In this document: one piece after another, positions 9,115-18,200 of the stretch | Layout of the letters: the number at the start of each line of letters is the position of its first letter | How positions within the stretch are numbered: the stretch's first letter is position 1 | Source: Beijerinckiaceae bacterium | GTDB lineage: Bacteria > Pseudomonadota > Alphaproteobacteria > Rhizobiales > Beijerinckiaceae | Reading direction: 5' to 3' | DNA length: 64,000 nt | Assembly: GCA_947452455.1 (NCBI GenBank) | Contig: CANGBX010000003.1 | Coordinates: 1-64,000 of the forward strand | The notes under the pieces: generated by a model | Databases searched by the model: none | The model's input: the letters and a program-made list of their open reading frames with translations, nothing else | What the model was told of the DNA's origin: nothing | Translations under genes and position numbers: made by a program

Positions 9115-9416
9115 CTTCCCTGCGGCGGGCCGAAACCCGCCTCCCCCTGAGGCCCCGGCGCCGGGCGAAACCCGTCGGGATCCGCTACGATAGTCACAAT
9201 GCTGCGTTGCGCGAAAGCCTTTTTTGCTCAAGGCTTGGACGAAGTGGCTGGCGCCTCAGCATTTCGTAGGGAGACCATTTGCTCATCAAAGGGGCAGCAG
9301 AGGTGCTTGCCCGAGCGTGGAGGAAATGCTTCTCATTGTGCACCTGCAAAAGCATGGTGCCCCGCCCCGGAGCTGAACCGGGCATGGCGGGGCCGCATCA
9401 GTTTAAGGAGCTTATT
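9115..9416. promoter_or_regulatory. phaR-phaA intergenic control region
   Basis: 302 bp without a gene between divergent phaR and phaA. It contains a 7-bp hairpin (AAGCCTT 9215-9221 with AAGGCTT 9230-9236), a TGC-N4-GCA element at 9345-9354, and a strong GC-rich stem-loop at 9359-9393 (GCCCCGC with GCGGGGC, inner CCCGG with CCGGG). The last ends about 12 bases before the phaA ribosome-binding site AAGGAG at 9405-9410. Known PhaR proteins prefer TGC-rich inverted sites, so 9345-9354 is a candidate operator; this is inference. Confidence 0.45.
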
Positions 9417-10592
9417 ATGGCGTCGGACATTGTGATCGTCAGCGCCGCCCGCACGGCGGTTGGTTCATTTAGCGGGGCCTTTGCGACGGTTGCCGCCCAT
9501 GATTTGGGCGCAGCCGCCATCAAGGGCGCGCTTGAGCGGGCGAATGTCGCCCCCGGCGACGTCGACGAAGTGATTATGGGCCAGATCCTGACCGCGGGTC
9601 AGGGCCAGAACCCGGCCCGTCAGGCCGCCATGAAGGCAGGCATCCCGCAAGAAAAGACCGCCTGGCAGCTGAACCAGCTCTGCGGCTCGGGCCTGCGCGC
9701 CGTCGCGCTGGGTCTGCAGCAAATCTCCAATGGCGATGCCGATATCATCGTGGCGGGCGGGCAGGAAAGCATGTCCACGTCCCATCATTCTGCCTTTATG
9801 CGTGGCGGCACCAAGATGGGTGATGTGAAATTCGTCGACACCATGTTGAAAGACGGCCTGTTCGATGCCTTCCACGGCTATCACATGGGCACGACAGCCG
9901 AGAATATTGCCACCAAATGGCAGATCACCCGCGACGAACAAGATGCCTTTGCCTGCGCCTCGCAGAACAAGGCGGAAGCCGCGCAGAAGGCCGGACGCTT
10001 CAAGGATGAGATCATTCCTTTCACCGTGCAGACCCGCAAGGGCGATATCATCGTGTCAGACGACGAATATATCCGCGCCGGCACCACTGTGGATGCACTC
10101 GCAAAGCTGAAGCCCGCCTTCTCGAAGGACGGCACGATCACCGCGGGCAATGCGTCAGGCATCAATGATGGCGCTGCTGCTGTAGTGCTGATGACCGCCG
10201 CAGAAGCCGCCAAGCGTGGCCTCACACCGCTTGCGCGCGTGGCCTCTTGGGCAACGGCTGGTGTCGATCCGGCGATCATGGGCTCGGGCCCGATCCCCGC
10301 TTCGCGCAAGGCTTTGGAAAAGGCTGGCTGGAAAGTCGCTGATCTTGATCTCGTCGAAGCCAATGAAGCCTTTGCGGCGCAAGCGATTGCGGTCAACAAG
10401 GACATGGGCTGGAACACCGACATTGTGAATGTGAATGGCGGCGCAATTGCCATCGGTCATCCGATTGGCGCGTCGGGCGCACGCGTGTTCACGACATTGC
10501 TGTTTGAAATGCAACGCCGCAACGCCAAGAAGGGCCTTGCAACATTGTGCATCGGCGGCGGCATGGGCATTGCGCTGACAGTCGAGCGCTAA
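9417..10592 (+). CDS. phaA: Acetyl-CoA acetyltransferase (beta-ketothiolase)
   Basis: Condenses two acetyl-CoA to acetoacetyl-CoA, the first step of polyhydroxybutyrate synthesis; also reversible in degradation. 391 residues, the standard length for biosynthetic thiolases. The catalytic residues fall at the same numbers as in the well-studied Zoogloea enzyme: Cys89 in LCGSG, His348 in GHPIG and Cys378 in CIGGG. The start at 9417 follows AAGGAG at six bases; an in-frame extension to 9279 has no conservation. phaB follows after 108 bp, the classical phaAB order. Confidence 0.96.
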   Translation: MASDIVIVSAARTAVGSFSGAFATVAAHDLGAAAIKGALERANVAPGDVDEVIMGQILTAGQGQNPARQAAMKAGIPQEKTAWQLNQLCGSGLRAVALGLQQISNGDADIIVAGGQESMSTSHHSAFMRGGTKMGDVKFVDTMLKDGLFDAFHGYHMGTTAENIATKWQITRDEQDAFACASQNKAEAAQKAGRFKDEIIPFTVQTRKGDIIVSDDEYIRAGTTVDALAKLKPAFSKDGTITAGNASGINDGAAAVVLMTAAEAAKRGLTPLARVASWATAGVDPAIMGSGPIPASRKALEKAGWKVADLDLVEANEAFAAQAIAVNKDMGWNTDIVNVNGGAIAIGHPIGASGARVFTTLLFEMQRRNAKKGLATLCIGGGMGIALTVER

Positions 10593-10604
10593 ACAATCCG
10601 GATA

Positions 10605-10630
10605 GGCGCGCCCGTCATACGAGGCGCGCC
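10605..10630. promoter_or_regulatory. Stem-loop between phaA and phaB
   Basis: Two copies of the self-complementary octamer GGCGCGCC (10605-10612 and 10623-10630) separated by ten bases can form a stable hairpin. There is no T tract, so it is more likely an RNA stabiliser or processing site that tunes phaA relative to phaB than a terminator. Confidence 0.4.
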
Positions 10631-10700
10631 GCCCACTTGAGAGAAACGCCGTTATTAACCGGGTGCCGATAGGCAATCCCGCTGGGAAGAGGAGCAAGTC

Positions 10701-11426
10701 ATGTCACGAGTTGCGGTTGTTACGGGGGGAACGCGCGGAATTGGCGCGGCCATTTCCAAAGCGCTCAAGGCTGAAGGCTATAATGTTGCCGCCAATTACG
10801 CGGGCAATGATGAAGCCGCCACGCAATTCCAGAAAGAGACCGGCATTGCGGTCTATAAGTGGGACGTTTCGAATTATGAGGCTTGCGCCGCTGGTCTTGC
10901 CAAAGTCGAAGCCGATCTCGGCCCCATTGATGTGGTCGTCAACAATGCCGGCATCACGCGCGATGGTTTCTTCCACAAGATGACGCCAGAACAATGGTCG
11001 GCGGTGATCAACACCAATCTGAATTCGCTGTTCAACATGTGCCGCCCCGTCATCGAAGGCATGCGCAACCGCAGCTTCGGCCGCATTGTCTGCATCTCGT
11101 CGATCAACGGCCAAAAGGGCCAGGTCGGCCAAGCCAATTACTCGGCAGCCAAAGCCGGCGAAATCGGCTTCGTCAAAGCGCTGGCGCAGGAAAATGCCAA
11201 TAAGGGCATTACCGTCAATGCGATCTGCCCGGGCTATATCGGCACGGAAATGGTGCGCGCCATTGACCCAGAAGTGCTGGCCAAGCGCATCGTGCCGCAG
11301 ATCCCTGTCGGGCGCCTCGGCGAGCCGGAAGAAATCGCCCGTGCGGTTCTCTTCTTGGTCGCCGACAATGCGGGCTTCATCACAGGCTCCACGCTATCGG
11401 CCAATGGTGGGCAATATATGGCTTAA
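10701..11426 (+). CDS. phaB: Acetoacetyl-CoA reductase
   Basis: NADPH-dependent reduction of acetoacetyl-CoA to (R)-3-hydroxybutyryl-CoA, the monomer for PHB synthase. 241 residues, short-chain dehydrogenase fold: nucleotide motif TGGTRGIG at residues 8-15, NNAG at 81-84, and the catalytic Ser134, Tyr147 and Lys151 (YSAAK). The ITRDGFFHKM segment after NNAG is typical of PhaB rather than FabG. A GAGGAGC ribosome-binding site precedes the ATG. The gene is directly downstream of phaA and ends at a strong terminator; phaC is not in this window. Confidence 0.95.
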   Translation: MSRVAVVTGGTRGIGAAISKALKAEGYNVAANYAGNDEAATQFQKETGIAVYKWDVSNYEACAAGLAKVEADLGPIDVVVNNAGITRDGFFHKMTPEQWSAVINTNLNSLFNMCRPVIEGMRNRSFGRIVCISSINGQKGQVGQANYSAAKAGEIGFVKALAQENANKGITVNAICPGYIGTEMVRAIDPEVLAKRIVPQIPVGRLGEPEEIARAVLFLVADNAGFITGSTLSANGGQYMA

Positions 11427-11465
11427 AAAGCCGCACCTTACTTAAGGGAATTCCGCCCATAATGA

Positions 11466-11496
11466 GCCGCGCATCATCACGATGCGCGGCTTTTTT
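11466..11496 (+). terminator. Intrinsic terminator of phaAB
   Basis: A perfect 10-bp stem (GCCGCGCATC at 11466-11475 with GATGCGCGGC at 11481-11490) and the loop ATCAC, followed by six T. It lies 39 bases after the phaB stop. Confidence 0.93.
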
Positions 11497-11513
11497 GATG
11501 CGGAGACATTTCA

Positions 11514-12518
11514 ATGGAGAAGCGACGGATTTGGGCCGTCAGGGCCGGCTCTTTCGGCCAAGCCGACCATATTTTTTTAGGCCTCAACCAGATTGCCATC
11601 AGCTTTGCGGAAAGTGGGGGCGATGTCAGTCAATTGCCTGTCGCTCGCGGCGCCTTTCGTGATGCGGTCAGCGCATCGCATGCGTCCACAGTGCCCACAC
11701 AAGCCAATCAGCTCTTCCGCTTCCTGCATGAAATGCGCATTGGAGATTACGTCATCTATCCGCGCAAAAGTGACCGCACTTTGCATTGGGGTGAGGTGAC
11801 GGGCCCTTATATTTTCGACCGCGAACGCTCCAATGAATTTGCTCACCGGCGTAGCGTGCAATGGCTTGCCAAGCTCAGCCGCGATATTTTTTCGCAAGGT
11901 GCGCTTTATGAGATCGGCTCAATTCTCACTTTGTTTGAAGTGAAATCTTTTGCCTCCGAATTCATCCGCAAATTTGCAGCCGCAAGCCAAGACAGCGGAC
12001 TTCTTCCCGAAGAAGAAGATCTCGAAGAAGCGGCTGCACGCGATGTCGGCGAGACCACGCGCGACTTTATCGCGCGGCGCATCCGCACCGATCTGAAAGG
12101 CTATCCGCTCGAACCTTTCGTCGCGGATCTCTTCCGCGCCATGGGCTATCAGTCGCATGCTACACGCGGTGTGCGCGATGACGGCATTGATGTGGTCGCG
12201 CACAAGGATGAGCTCGGCATCGAGCCGCCCATCATTAAAATTCAGGTGAAGGCACAAGAGAGCAATATTCCGGCCGATGTGGTGAAGGCCTTTTATGCCA
12301 TGGTCCATGAGCGCGATGTCGGCGTCTTCATCACCACCGGAGGCTTCACCCAGTCGGCCCATGAATTTGCCCGCACCAAGGGCAATATCAAGCTGGTGGA
12401 CGGGGTCCAGTTCATTGGCCTGATCGAGCGCCATTATGATGCGCTGGATGCCAAGCACAGGCGGGAAATCCCGCTCCGCCGGGTGCTGGTGCCCGATCTG
12501 ACATTTGCCGAGGATTGA
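11514..12518 (+). CDS. Mrr-type restriction endonuclease, solitary
   Basis: 334 residues in two parts. The N-terminal 115 residues (WAVRAGSFG, QLFRFLHEMRIGDYVIYP, WGEVTGPY) match a domain often fused to nucleases and thought to sense DNA or modified bases. The C-terminal Mrr_cat domain carries a PD-(D/E)xK core: Glu200 in PLEPFVADLFRAMGY, Asp226 in DDGIDV and Gln244-x-Lys246 in IQVK. An acidic linker (about 165-180) joins them. No methyltransferase or specificity subunit lies nearby, so a type IV, modification-dependent role is the best guess. It sits between the phaAB terminator and ispG, unrelated in function to either. Confidence 0.84.
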   Translation: MEKRRIWAVRAGSFGQADHIFLGLNQIAISFAESGGDVSQLPVARGAFRDAVSASHASTVPTQANQLFRFLHEMRIGDYVIYPRKSDRTLHWGEVTGPYIFDRERSNEFAHRRSVQWLAKLSRDIFSQGALYEIGSILTLFEVKSFASEFIRKFAAASQDSGLLPEEEDLEEAAARDVGETTRDFIARRIRTDLKGYPLEPFVADLFRAMGYQSHATRGVRDDGIDVVAHKDELGIEPPIIKIQVKAQESNIPADVVKAFYAMVHERDVGVFITTGGFTQSAHEFARTKGNIKLVDGVQFIGLIERHYDALDAKHRREIPLRRVLVPDLTFAED

Positions 12519-12592
12519 CCCTGTCGTCTTGACGTAAAAGAGGGTTACACTCACAAGTGTCAACTTAAACGCCGCGCCAAGGTTCTGACCCG

Positions 12593-13876
12593 ATGCAAGA
12601 GATGACCATCGACCCCGCTACCCTCGTCCCAGCCGAGCCTGCTACCCGGCACAAAACAGTGGCCGTCACCATCGGCTCGGGCAAAGGCGCGGTGACGGTG
12701 GGGGGTGGCGCACCGGTCGTGGTGCAATCCATGACCAATACCGATACCGCCGATATCGAGGGCACCGTTGCCCAGGTCGCGGCGCTGGCGCGCACGGGTT
12801 CTGAAATTGTGCGCATCACGGTGGATCGGGATGAAGCGGCGGCGGCCGTGCCCCATATCCGCGAAAAGCTCGACCGCTTGGGCGTGCATGTGCCGCTTGT
12901 GGGCGACTTCCATTACATCGGCCACAAGCTCTTGGCCGAGCATCCCGCCTGCGCGGAAGCGCTCGACAAATATCGCATCAATCCGGGCAATGTCGGCTTC
13001 AAGGACAAGAAGGACCGCCAGTTCAGCTCCATTGTCGAAATGGCGATCAAGCATAACAAGGCCGTGCGCATCGGCGCGAATTGGGGTTCGCTTGATCAGG
13101 AATTGCTGACTGCGCTGATGGATGAAAATGCCAGAAGCGCCAAGCCGCTCGATGCGCGCGCGGTGACACGCGAAGCCATGGTGCGCTCGGCGCTCTATTC
13201 GGCTGAGCGCGCGATGGAACTGGGCTTGGCAAAAAACCGCATCATTCTCTCGGCGAAAGTCTCGGCCGTTCAGGATTTGATTGCCGTCTATCGCATGCTG
13301 GCGGCGCGCTCCGATTACGCGATCCATCTCGGCCTGACCGAAGCAGGCATGGGCTCGAAAGGCATTGTCGCCTCCTCAGCCGCCATGGGCATTTTGCTGC
13401 AAGATGGCATTGGCGACACAATCCGCGTGTCACTCACACCGGAACCGGGCGGTGACCGCACACTCGAAGTCACCGTCGCGCAAGAGCTCTTGCAGACGAT
13501 GGGCTTTCGCACCTTTGTGCCACTGGTGGCAGCTTGCCCCGGCTGCGGTCGCACGACATCAACCGTGTTCCAAGAACTCGCGCGCGACATCCAGAATTTC
13601 ATCCGCGATGAAATGCCCAGCTGGCGCGCGACTTATCCCGGCGTTGAAAATCTCAATGTCGCGGTAATGGGCTGCATTGTGAACGGACCGGGTGAAAGCA
13701 AACATGCTGATATCGGCATTTCACTGCCCGGCACAGGCGAGACACCCGCCGCCCCCATCTTCATCGATGGCGAAAAGGCGATGACGCTTCGCGGCGCCAA
13801 TATCGCCAGCGAGTTCCGCCAGATCGTGATTGATTATATCGAGAAGAAATATGGCAAGGCCAATGCGGCAGAGTGA
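12593..13876 (+). CDS. ispG: 4-hydroxy-3-methylbut-2-enyl diphosphate synthase
   Basis: Penultimate enzyme of the MEP isoprenoid pathway: reductive ring opening of methylerythritol cyclodiphosphate to HMBPP. 427 residues, longer than the E. coli enzyme as is usual in alphaproteobacteria. [4Fe-4S] ligands are Cys315 and Cys318 (ACPGCGR) and Cys361 (GCIVNGPGE), with the following Glu. The N-terminal TIM-barrel half carries [17 protein letters not shown]. An imperfect inverted repeat lies about 35 bp upstream (12545-12563). It abuts the convergent DUF1345 gene with no gap. The nearby prenyl synthase uses products of the same pathway. Confidence 0.96.
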   Translation: MQEMTIDPATLVPAEPATRHKTVAVTIGSGKGAVTVGGGAPVVVQSMTNTDTADIEGTVAQVAALARTGSEIVRITVDRDEAAAAVPHIREKLDRLGVHVPLVGDFHYIGHKLLAEHPACAEALDKYRINPGNVGFKDKKDRQFSSIVEMAIKHNKAVRIGANWGSLDQELLTALMDENARSAKPLDARAVTREAMVRSALYSAERAMELGLAKNRIILSAKVSAVQDLIAVYRMLAARSDYAIHLGLTEAGMGSKGIVASSAAMGILLQDGIGDTIRVSLTPEPGGDRTLEVTVAQELLQTMGFRTFVPLVAACPGCGRTTSTVFQELARDIQNFIRDEMPSWRATYPGVENLNVAVMGCIVNGPGESKHADIGISLPGTGETPAAPIFIDGEKAMTLRGANIASEFRQIVIDYIEKKYGKANAAE

Positions 13877-14605
13877 CTAAATCAATCCTGCAGCAATATT
13901 GATTGTCAGCGCCAAAATCGTCGTGTTGTAGAAGAACGATACAATGCCATGCACCAGCGCAATGCGGCGCATGTTGGGCGAGCAGACTGCGACATCTGCC
14001 GTTTGGCTCGCGACACCAATGATGAATGAGAAATAGAGAAAATCGCTATAATCAGGCGTGAGCGTGTCGAGAAAGTCGAGACCTCCGCGTAGACGTTCTG
14101 GCAGCTCGGGTCTGTTGCGCCGCTCGGACGCATATTCATGCGCATAATGTAGCGCGAAGGTCAGATGGATAAACGTCCACCCCGTGACAATGGTCGTAGC
14201 AGCCAGACCAATGTGCAAGAGTTTGTCAGCGCCAGTCATGTCTTTGGTGGCCGCCAATTGCACAACAATGGCAGCAATGGAAAACACCGCTGCAAAAATC
14301 GACAAAGTGAGAATAACGAAACGCCCTTCATCGGGCACAGATGTGCGCTGGTGCAAACGATCCAGATCATCGCGCACCATCATGATGAACGTGAGCGCAA
14401 GATAGAGGATCACGCCCGCGTTCCAGGCCAGAAGCAGCCGTGTGGTGAGCCTCCAATCTTCGGGGCACAAAACGCCAATCAAAAAGCCCGCCAATATTCC
14501 GATAATCAGGCGCGGACGCAGCATGAAAGCACGCGTGATGCGATTGCGCAGAAGAGTGGCGCGCAAGCCACGCAAAAATCCGCCATGCTCGCTGTTTGCG
14601 ATCAC
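13877..14605 (-). CDS. DUF1345 domain membrane protein
   Basis: 242-residue integral membrane protein of the uncharacterised DUF1345 family. About six hydrophobic segments are visible, with conserved-looking RLLLAWNAGVILYLAL, FIHLTFALHYAHEY and a DFLYFSFIIGVASQTADV stretch. It starts with GTG at 14605, which overlaps the stop of the prenyl synthase gene (GTGA), so its translation is likely coupled to it. No role is known; membrane location next to a prenyl diphosphate synthase is suggestive but not evidence of shared function. Confidence 0.8.
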   Translation of the reverse strand: MIANSEHGGFLRGLRATLLRNRITRAFMLRPRLIIGILAGFLIGVLCPEDWRLTTRLLLAWNAGVILYLALTFIMMVRDDLDRLHQRTSVPDEGRFVILTLSIFAAVFSIAAIVVQLAATKDMTGADKLLHIGLAATTIVTGWTFIHLTFALHYAHEYASERRNRPELPERLRGGLDFLDTLTPDYSDFLYFSFIIGVASQTADVAVCSPNMRRIALVHGIVSFFYNTTILALTINIAAGLI

Positions 14606-15519
14606 GAGCGACGCCCCGCCACAAAGCGCGCCGCCTCAACCAGCACATCTGCACGCGCGCCAAAATCAAGCGCACGCAATTCGCCAATCGCTTGATCAAT
14701 CAATTGATCGCGGCGCTGTTCGGCAGCTTCCATCCCCAGAATGGAAATGAGTGTGGCCTTGTTGCGCTCGGCATCTTTGCCCGCGCGCTTGCCAAGCGTT
14801 GCCGCATCGCTCTTGGCATCAAGAATATCATCGGCCACTTGAAAGCCTGCGCCGATCAATTGGCCAAAGCGCAAGAGATGATTCATTTGCGATGCGCTGG
14901 CGCGGCCAAGCACCGCGCCCGCCTCAACCGCATGAGCCAGCAAAGCACCCGTCTTCATCGATTGCATTTGCAAGATTTCATCGAAGGTGAGCGGCTTTTC
15001 GGCGCGCTCAGCTTCGAGATCGAGAGCCTGCCCGCCGGCCATGCCGCCAAGGCCGGAGGCCAGCGCCAGCAGGCGCACAAGCTCGGCGCGCAGGAACGGG
15101 TCATCATGGGTGGCGGGATCCGCCATGACCTCGAAGGCATAGGTGAGCAGGCTATCGCCCGCCAGAATGGCGGTGGCCTCGTCATAGGCTTTGTGGACGG
15201 TCGGGCGCCCGCGGCGCAGATCATCATCATCCATGGCCGGCAGATCGTCATGGACCAGCGAATAACAGTGGATCATCTCCAGAGCGCAGGCGGGGCGCAT
15301 GGCGACCTCCGGCTTCACCCCGAACAGGGCCGCCGTCTCGATGACCAGAAAGGGCCTCAGACGCTTGCCCCCGCCCAGCGCCGCATGGCGCATCGCGGCT
15401 AAGAGGCGGGCCGGGCGGCGCACCTCTCCAGGGCGGGCTCCAGGCGACAGAAGGCCCTCCAGAGCCGTTTCCACCTGATCGGCGATGGTTGTGAGCCTGA
15501 GCTCGAAGTCGGCGCTCAA
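14602..15519 (-). CDS. Polyprenyl (farnesyl/geranylgeranyl) diphosphate synthase
   Basis: Trans-isoprenyl diphosphate synthase, 305 residues, chain elongation of DMAPP with IPP for quinone, undecaprenyl or hopanoid precursors. The first aspartate-rich motif [10 protein letters not shown] at 91-100 has the two-residue insertion typical of bacterial IspA-type farnesyl synthases; GGGKRLRP precedes it at 49-56 and DDILD is the second Asp-rich motif. Product chain length cannot be settled by eye, so no symbol is given; IspA is the leading candidate. It is the upstream member of a two-gene unit with the DUF1345 gene. Confidence 0.9.
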   Translation of the reverse strand: MSADFELRLTTIADQVETALEGLLSPGARPGEVRRPARLLAAMRHAALGGGKRLRPFLVIETAALFGVKPEVAMRPACALEMIHCYSLVHDDLPAMDDDDLRRGRPTVHKAYDEATAILAGDSLLTYAFEVMADPATHDDPFLRAELVRLLALASGLGGMAGGQALDLEAERAEKPLTFDEILQMQSMKTGALLAHAVEAGAVLGRASASQMNHLLRFGQLIGAGFQVADDILDAKSDAATLGKRAGKDAERNKATLISILGMEAAEQRRDQLIDQAIGELRALDFGARADVLVEAARFVAGRRS

Positions 15520-15690
15520 TGGGGTTCCCTTTCGTCTCCGTCAGGGGTCAAGAAACGCGCGGCGGGGCAGAATTGCAACCCCTCCCCTCAAATCCCGGCC
15601 GGGACCCTAGCCAGAGCCCCCAATCCCGTGTATGGAACGCGCCTTGAATTCGAGCGGCCGCCCAATGCGTGGCCCCCTATGGAGACCACA

Positions 15691-15876
15691 ATGGCAGTTC
15701 CGAAGCGAAAGACCTCCCCGATGAAGCGCGGCTTCCGCCGCTCGGCCGATGCTCTGGCTCAGCCGACCTATGTCGAAGACAAGGATTCGGGCGAGCTGCG
15801 CCGCCCCCACCACGTTGATCTCAAGACCGGCATGTATCGCGGTCGCCAGATCCTCAAGGTGAAGTCGAAGGACTAA
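15691..15876 (+). CDS. rpmF: 50S ribosomal protein L32
   Basis: Small basic ribosomal protein, 61 residues, starting [18 protein letters not shown] and ending [11 protein letters not shown], the alphaproteobacterial L32 form without the zinc-binding cysteines found in some other groups. The ATG at 15691 follows a GGAG element by about six bases; an in-frame extension upstream to 15628 has no conservation. Unlike in gammaproteobacteria, it is not next to plsX-fabH here. It is monocistronic and ends at a strong terminator. Confidence 0.96.
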   Translation: MAVPKRKTSPMKRGFRRSADALAQPTYVEDKDSGELRRPHHVDLKTGMYRGRQILKVKSKD

Positions 15877-15900
15877 TCTCTGCTTGCATGCAGATGTTGA

Positions 15901-15928
15901 AAAGCCCGGCCTTTGCGCCGGGCTTTTT
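15901..15928 (+). terminator. Intrinsic terminator of rpmF
   Basis: A 10-bp stem (AAAGCCCGGC at 15901-15910 with GCCGGGCTTT at 15917-15926), a six-base loop, and a five-T tract. It lies 24 bases after the rpmF stop. Confidence 0.92.
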
Positions 15929-15993
15929 CATTTGGGCTTCGGGATATCGGGAATTACAAAGGCCTTCTTGCGCAAAAGGGGGCAATGCAACTT

Positions 15994-16860
15994 TCATCTC
16001 TTGGTATGTGATGCGATGAAAGCACCGCCAACGATCATCACACAGGCCAAGCCCAATGCGAGACTGGGTTCGGCAAAACCGGCCAGCACAAGCCAGATGG
16101 TCGCCAAGACTGGCGCTGCATAAGCGAGTGTTCCGATAAGACGAATGTCGCCATGTTTCACGCCGTGATCCCAAAGGAAAAAAGCCGCGCCCACCGGGCC
16201 TAACCCCAATGCGATCAGAGCGCTCCATTCGACTGTACTTTGTGGCCAGACAGTCTCTTCACTGGCAAAATGCATCAATGCCGCCATCGCAGCAGTTGCC
16301 AAACAAAAGCCTGCAACAGAGCCACTTGGGACATGTGTGAGCCTGCGTGACAGAAGCGAATAAGCCGCCCAAGTGAAAGCTGCAGCGAGCGCCAAACCAT
16401 GGCCGCTTTGCAAAGCGGAGACAGATATGTCTTTGCCGGAGAATAAAGCGAGCAGTCCACCGAAGGACACAAGCGCACCGATGATATGGCGCAAAGCCAA
16501 ATGCTCACCCGGCAGAAACGCAGAAAACACAACAATCAGCAAAGGCCAGAGATGATTGATGAGGCTAGCTTCTGCAGGCGGGGCTGAACGCAGAGCTGCA
16601 AAATAAAACACATGATAGAGAAACAGCCCGCCTGCCCCGACAGCCCAAGCCTGCCAGCCTTGGCGCAATTGCGCGAGCTCACCACGCAAAGCCAAAACCA
16701 CCAGCCCGCATAAACCACCCATGGCGAAAGTGATGGCCGTCATTTGAAAGGGCGGCAAAGCAGAACTGACCGCAGTCAGCAAAGGCAGCGCTGACCACAA
16801 TAAAATCGCGCCAAAGCCCAAGGATGTTGCAGATGATTGGCGGCTCACGCGGGCGCGCAA
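15994..16860 (-). CDS. DMT superfamily transporter, EamA family
   Basis: About 288 residues, ten membrane segments in two EamA repeats; the second half carries AAAFTWAAYSLLSRR and VGAAFFLWDHGVKHGDIRLIG, typical of YddG/RhaT-like drug/metabolite exporters. Aromatic amino acid or other metabolite efflux is possible; the substrate is unknown. The start is unclear: TTG at 16860 or GTG four codons later, both inside the 3' end of the Zur gene. That overlap implies the transporter is translated from the same mRNA as the regulator. No terminator is evident after the stop. Confidence 0.82.
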   Translation of the reverse strand: MRARVSRQSSATSLGFGAILLWSALPLLTAVSSALPPFQMTAITFAMGGLCGLVVLALRGELAQLRQGWQAWAVGAGGLFLYHVFYFAALRSAPPAEASLINHLWPLLIVVFSAFLPGEHLALRHIIGALVSFGGLLALFSGKDISVSALQSGHGLALAAAFTWAAYSLLSRRLTHVPSGSVAGFCLATAAMAALMHFASEETVWPQSTVEWSALIALGLGPVGAAFFLWDHGVKHGDIRLIGTLAYAAPVLATIWLVLAGFAEPSLALGLACVMIVGGAFIASHTKR

Positions 16861-17282
16861 TCCCGACAGCGTCCGGTGATCTCAATCACCTGACCATGAG
16901 CGGCAAAACCGCTTTGTGCAGCGAGCGCGCCCAATTGCGCATCGACCTCGGGTGACGACACTTCGCCAACCTTGCCGCAGGCCTCGCAAATCAGAAAAGC
17001 CACCCGCGCCGAACCATCATGGCGATGACCGCAAGCCACATAGGCGTTACGGGTCGCGAGCCGATGGACGAGCCCGTTCTCCTGCAAGAAGTCGAGCGCC
17101 CGATAGATCGCCACGGGCGCGGGACGCTTGCCCGTCGCCTCGGCCACAAGATCGATCATCTCATAGGCGCCCAAGGGACGACCGGCGGCGCAGAGCTTGT
17201 CCAGCACCAGCTGGCGGGCCGGAGTGAGGCTGAGGCCCGCAGGCGCATGGGCGCAATGGCTATGATCGTGGTGGTCGTGCAT
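16845..17282 (-). CDS. zur: Fur family transcriptional repressor, Zur-like
   Basis: 145-residue FUR-family metalloregulator: winged helix at about 20-80 followed by a metal-binding dimerisation domain with CEAC (99-102) and CRDC (139-142), the structural zinc site of Zur/Fur proteins. The extreme N-terminus is His-rich (HDHHDHSHCAH, residues 2-12), which favours zinc sensing. No znuABC genes lie nearby; instead the 3' end overlaps a DMT transporter gene. I looked for a Zur-type palindrome in the 132 bp before bdhA and saw none, so autoregulation is not supported by sequence. Confidence 0.86.
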   Translation of the reverse strand: MHDHHDHSHCAHAPAGLSLTPARQLVLDKLCAAGRPLGAYEMIDLVAEATGKRPAPVAIYRALDFLQENGLVHRLATRNAYVACGHRHDGSARVAFLICEACGKVGEVSSPEVDAQLGALAAQSGFAAHGQVIEITGRCRDCAPA

Positions 17283-17414
17283 GGGGGCAATATAGGCTTT
17301 TCCCGCGGCTCAGACCAAGTGCCGAGGGGACAGACCAACTGGACCCTCGCCAAAATTGCTGCGGCGCACTAACCTCGCGCTCAATCTTGCAGTGCCTTCC
17401 TCGGGAGCCCGTCC

Positions 17415-18200
17415 ATGAGCCTCAAAACCCGCAATGCCCTCGTCACCGGATCCACCAGCGGTATTGGGCTGGCCATTGCCCGCGCGCTGGCTGCTGAAGG
17501 CGCCAATGTCACACTGAACGGCTTTGGCGATGCAGGCGAGATCGAGGCAACACGCGCAGCGATTGAAAAGGATTTCGGCGTGAAGGCACGCTACAGCGGC
17601 GCCGATATGTCCAAGCCCGATCAGATTGCCGCCATGGTTGGCGAAGCTGAAAGCGCATTCGGCACGCTCGACATTCTCGTCAACAATGCAGGCATCCAGC
17701 ATGTCTCGCCGATTGAAAATTTTCCGCTCGACAAATGGGACCAGATCATCGCGATCAATCTCTCATCCGTCTTTCATGCGAGCCGCGCGGCCATTCCCGG
17801 CATGAAGGCGCGCAAATGGGGCCGCATCATCAATACAGCCTCCGCCCATTCGCTCGTCGCCTCGCCTTTCAAGTCCGCTTATGTTTCAGCCAAACATGGT
17901 GTGGCGGGCTTTACCAAAACAGCGGGCCTTGAACTGGCAACTTTCGGCATTACGGTGAATTGCATTTCGCCGGGCTATGTCTGGACACCGCTGGTGGAAA
18001 AACAAATTCCCGACACGATGAAAGCGCGCAATCTCACCAAAGAGCAGGTCATCAATGATGTGCTCCTGACCGCGCAGCCGACGAAGCAATTCGTCACGGT
18101 TGATCAGGTCGCGGCATTCGCGATCTTCCTGTGCTCGGATGCCGCCTCGCAAATGACGGGCTCGAATTATTCGATGGATGGCGGCTGGACGGCCGCTTAA
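17415..18200 (+). CDS. bdhA: 3-hydroxybutyrate dehydrogenase
   Basis: NAD-dependent oxidation of (R)-3-hydroxybutyrate to acetoacetate in PHB degradation. 261 residues, short-chain dehydrogenase: TGSTSGIG at 11-18, NNAG, and catalytic SAHSLVASPFKSAYVSAKHG with the Tyr-x3-Lys pair. The C-terminal region, with CISPGYVWTPLVEKQIPDTM and QPTKQFVTVDQVA, is the hallmark of BdhA and separates it from PhaB/FabG. It lies 6 kb from phaAB, completing a storage and recovery set in this window. Its stop overlaps the convergent methyltransferase stop by four bases. Confidence 0.95.
   Translation: MSLKTRNALVTGSTSGIGLAIARALAAEGANVTLNGFGDAGEIEATRAAIEKDFGVKARYSGADMSKPDQIAAMVGEAESAFGTLDILVNNAGIQHVSPIENFPLDKWDQIIAINLSSVFHASRAAIPGMKARKWGRIINTASAHSLVASPFKSAYVSAKHGVAGFTKTAGLELATFGITVNCISPGYVWTPLVEKQIPDTMKARNLTKEQVINDVLLTAQPTKQFVTVDQVAAFAIFLCSDAASQMTGSNYSMDGGWTAA

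Noticed and set aside
12515-12551. Promoter with TTGACC or TTGACG before ispG
   Set aside because: Two TTGAC boxes exist, but neither has a -10 element at 16-18 bases, so no promoter is claimed.
17283-17414. Zur-box palindrome upstream of zur
   Set aside because: I looked for an AT-rich dyad of the Zur type in the zur-bdhA gap and found none convincing.
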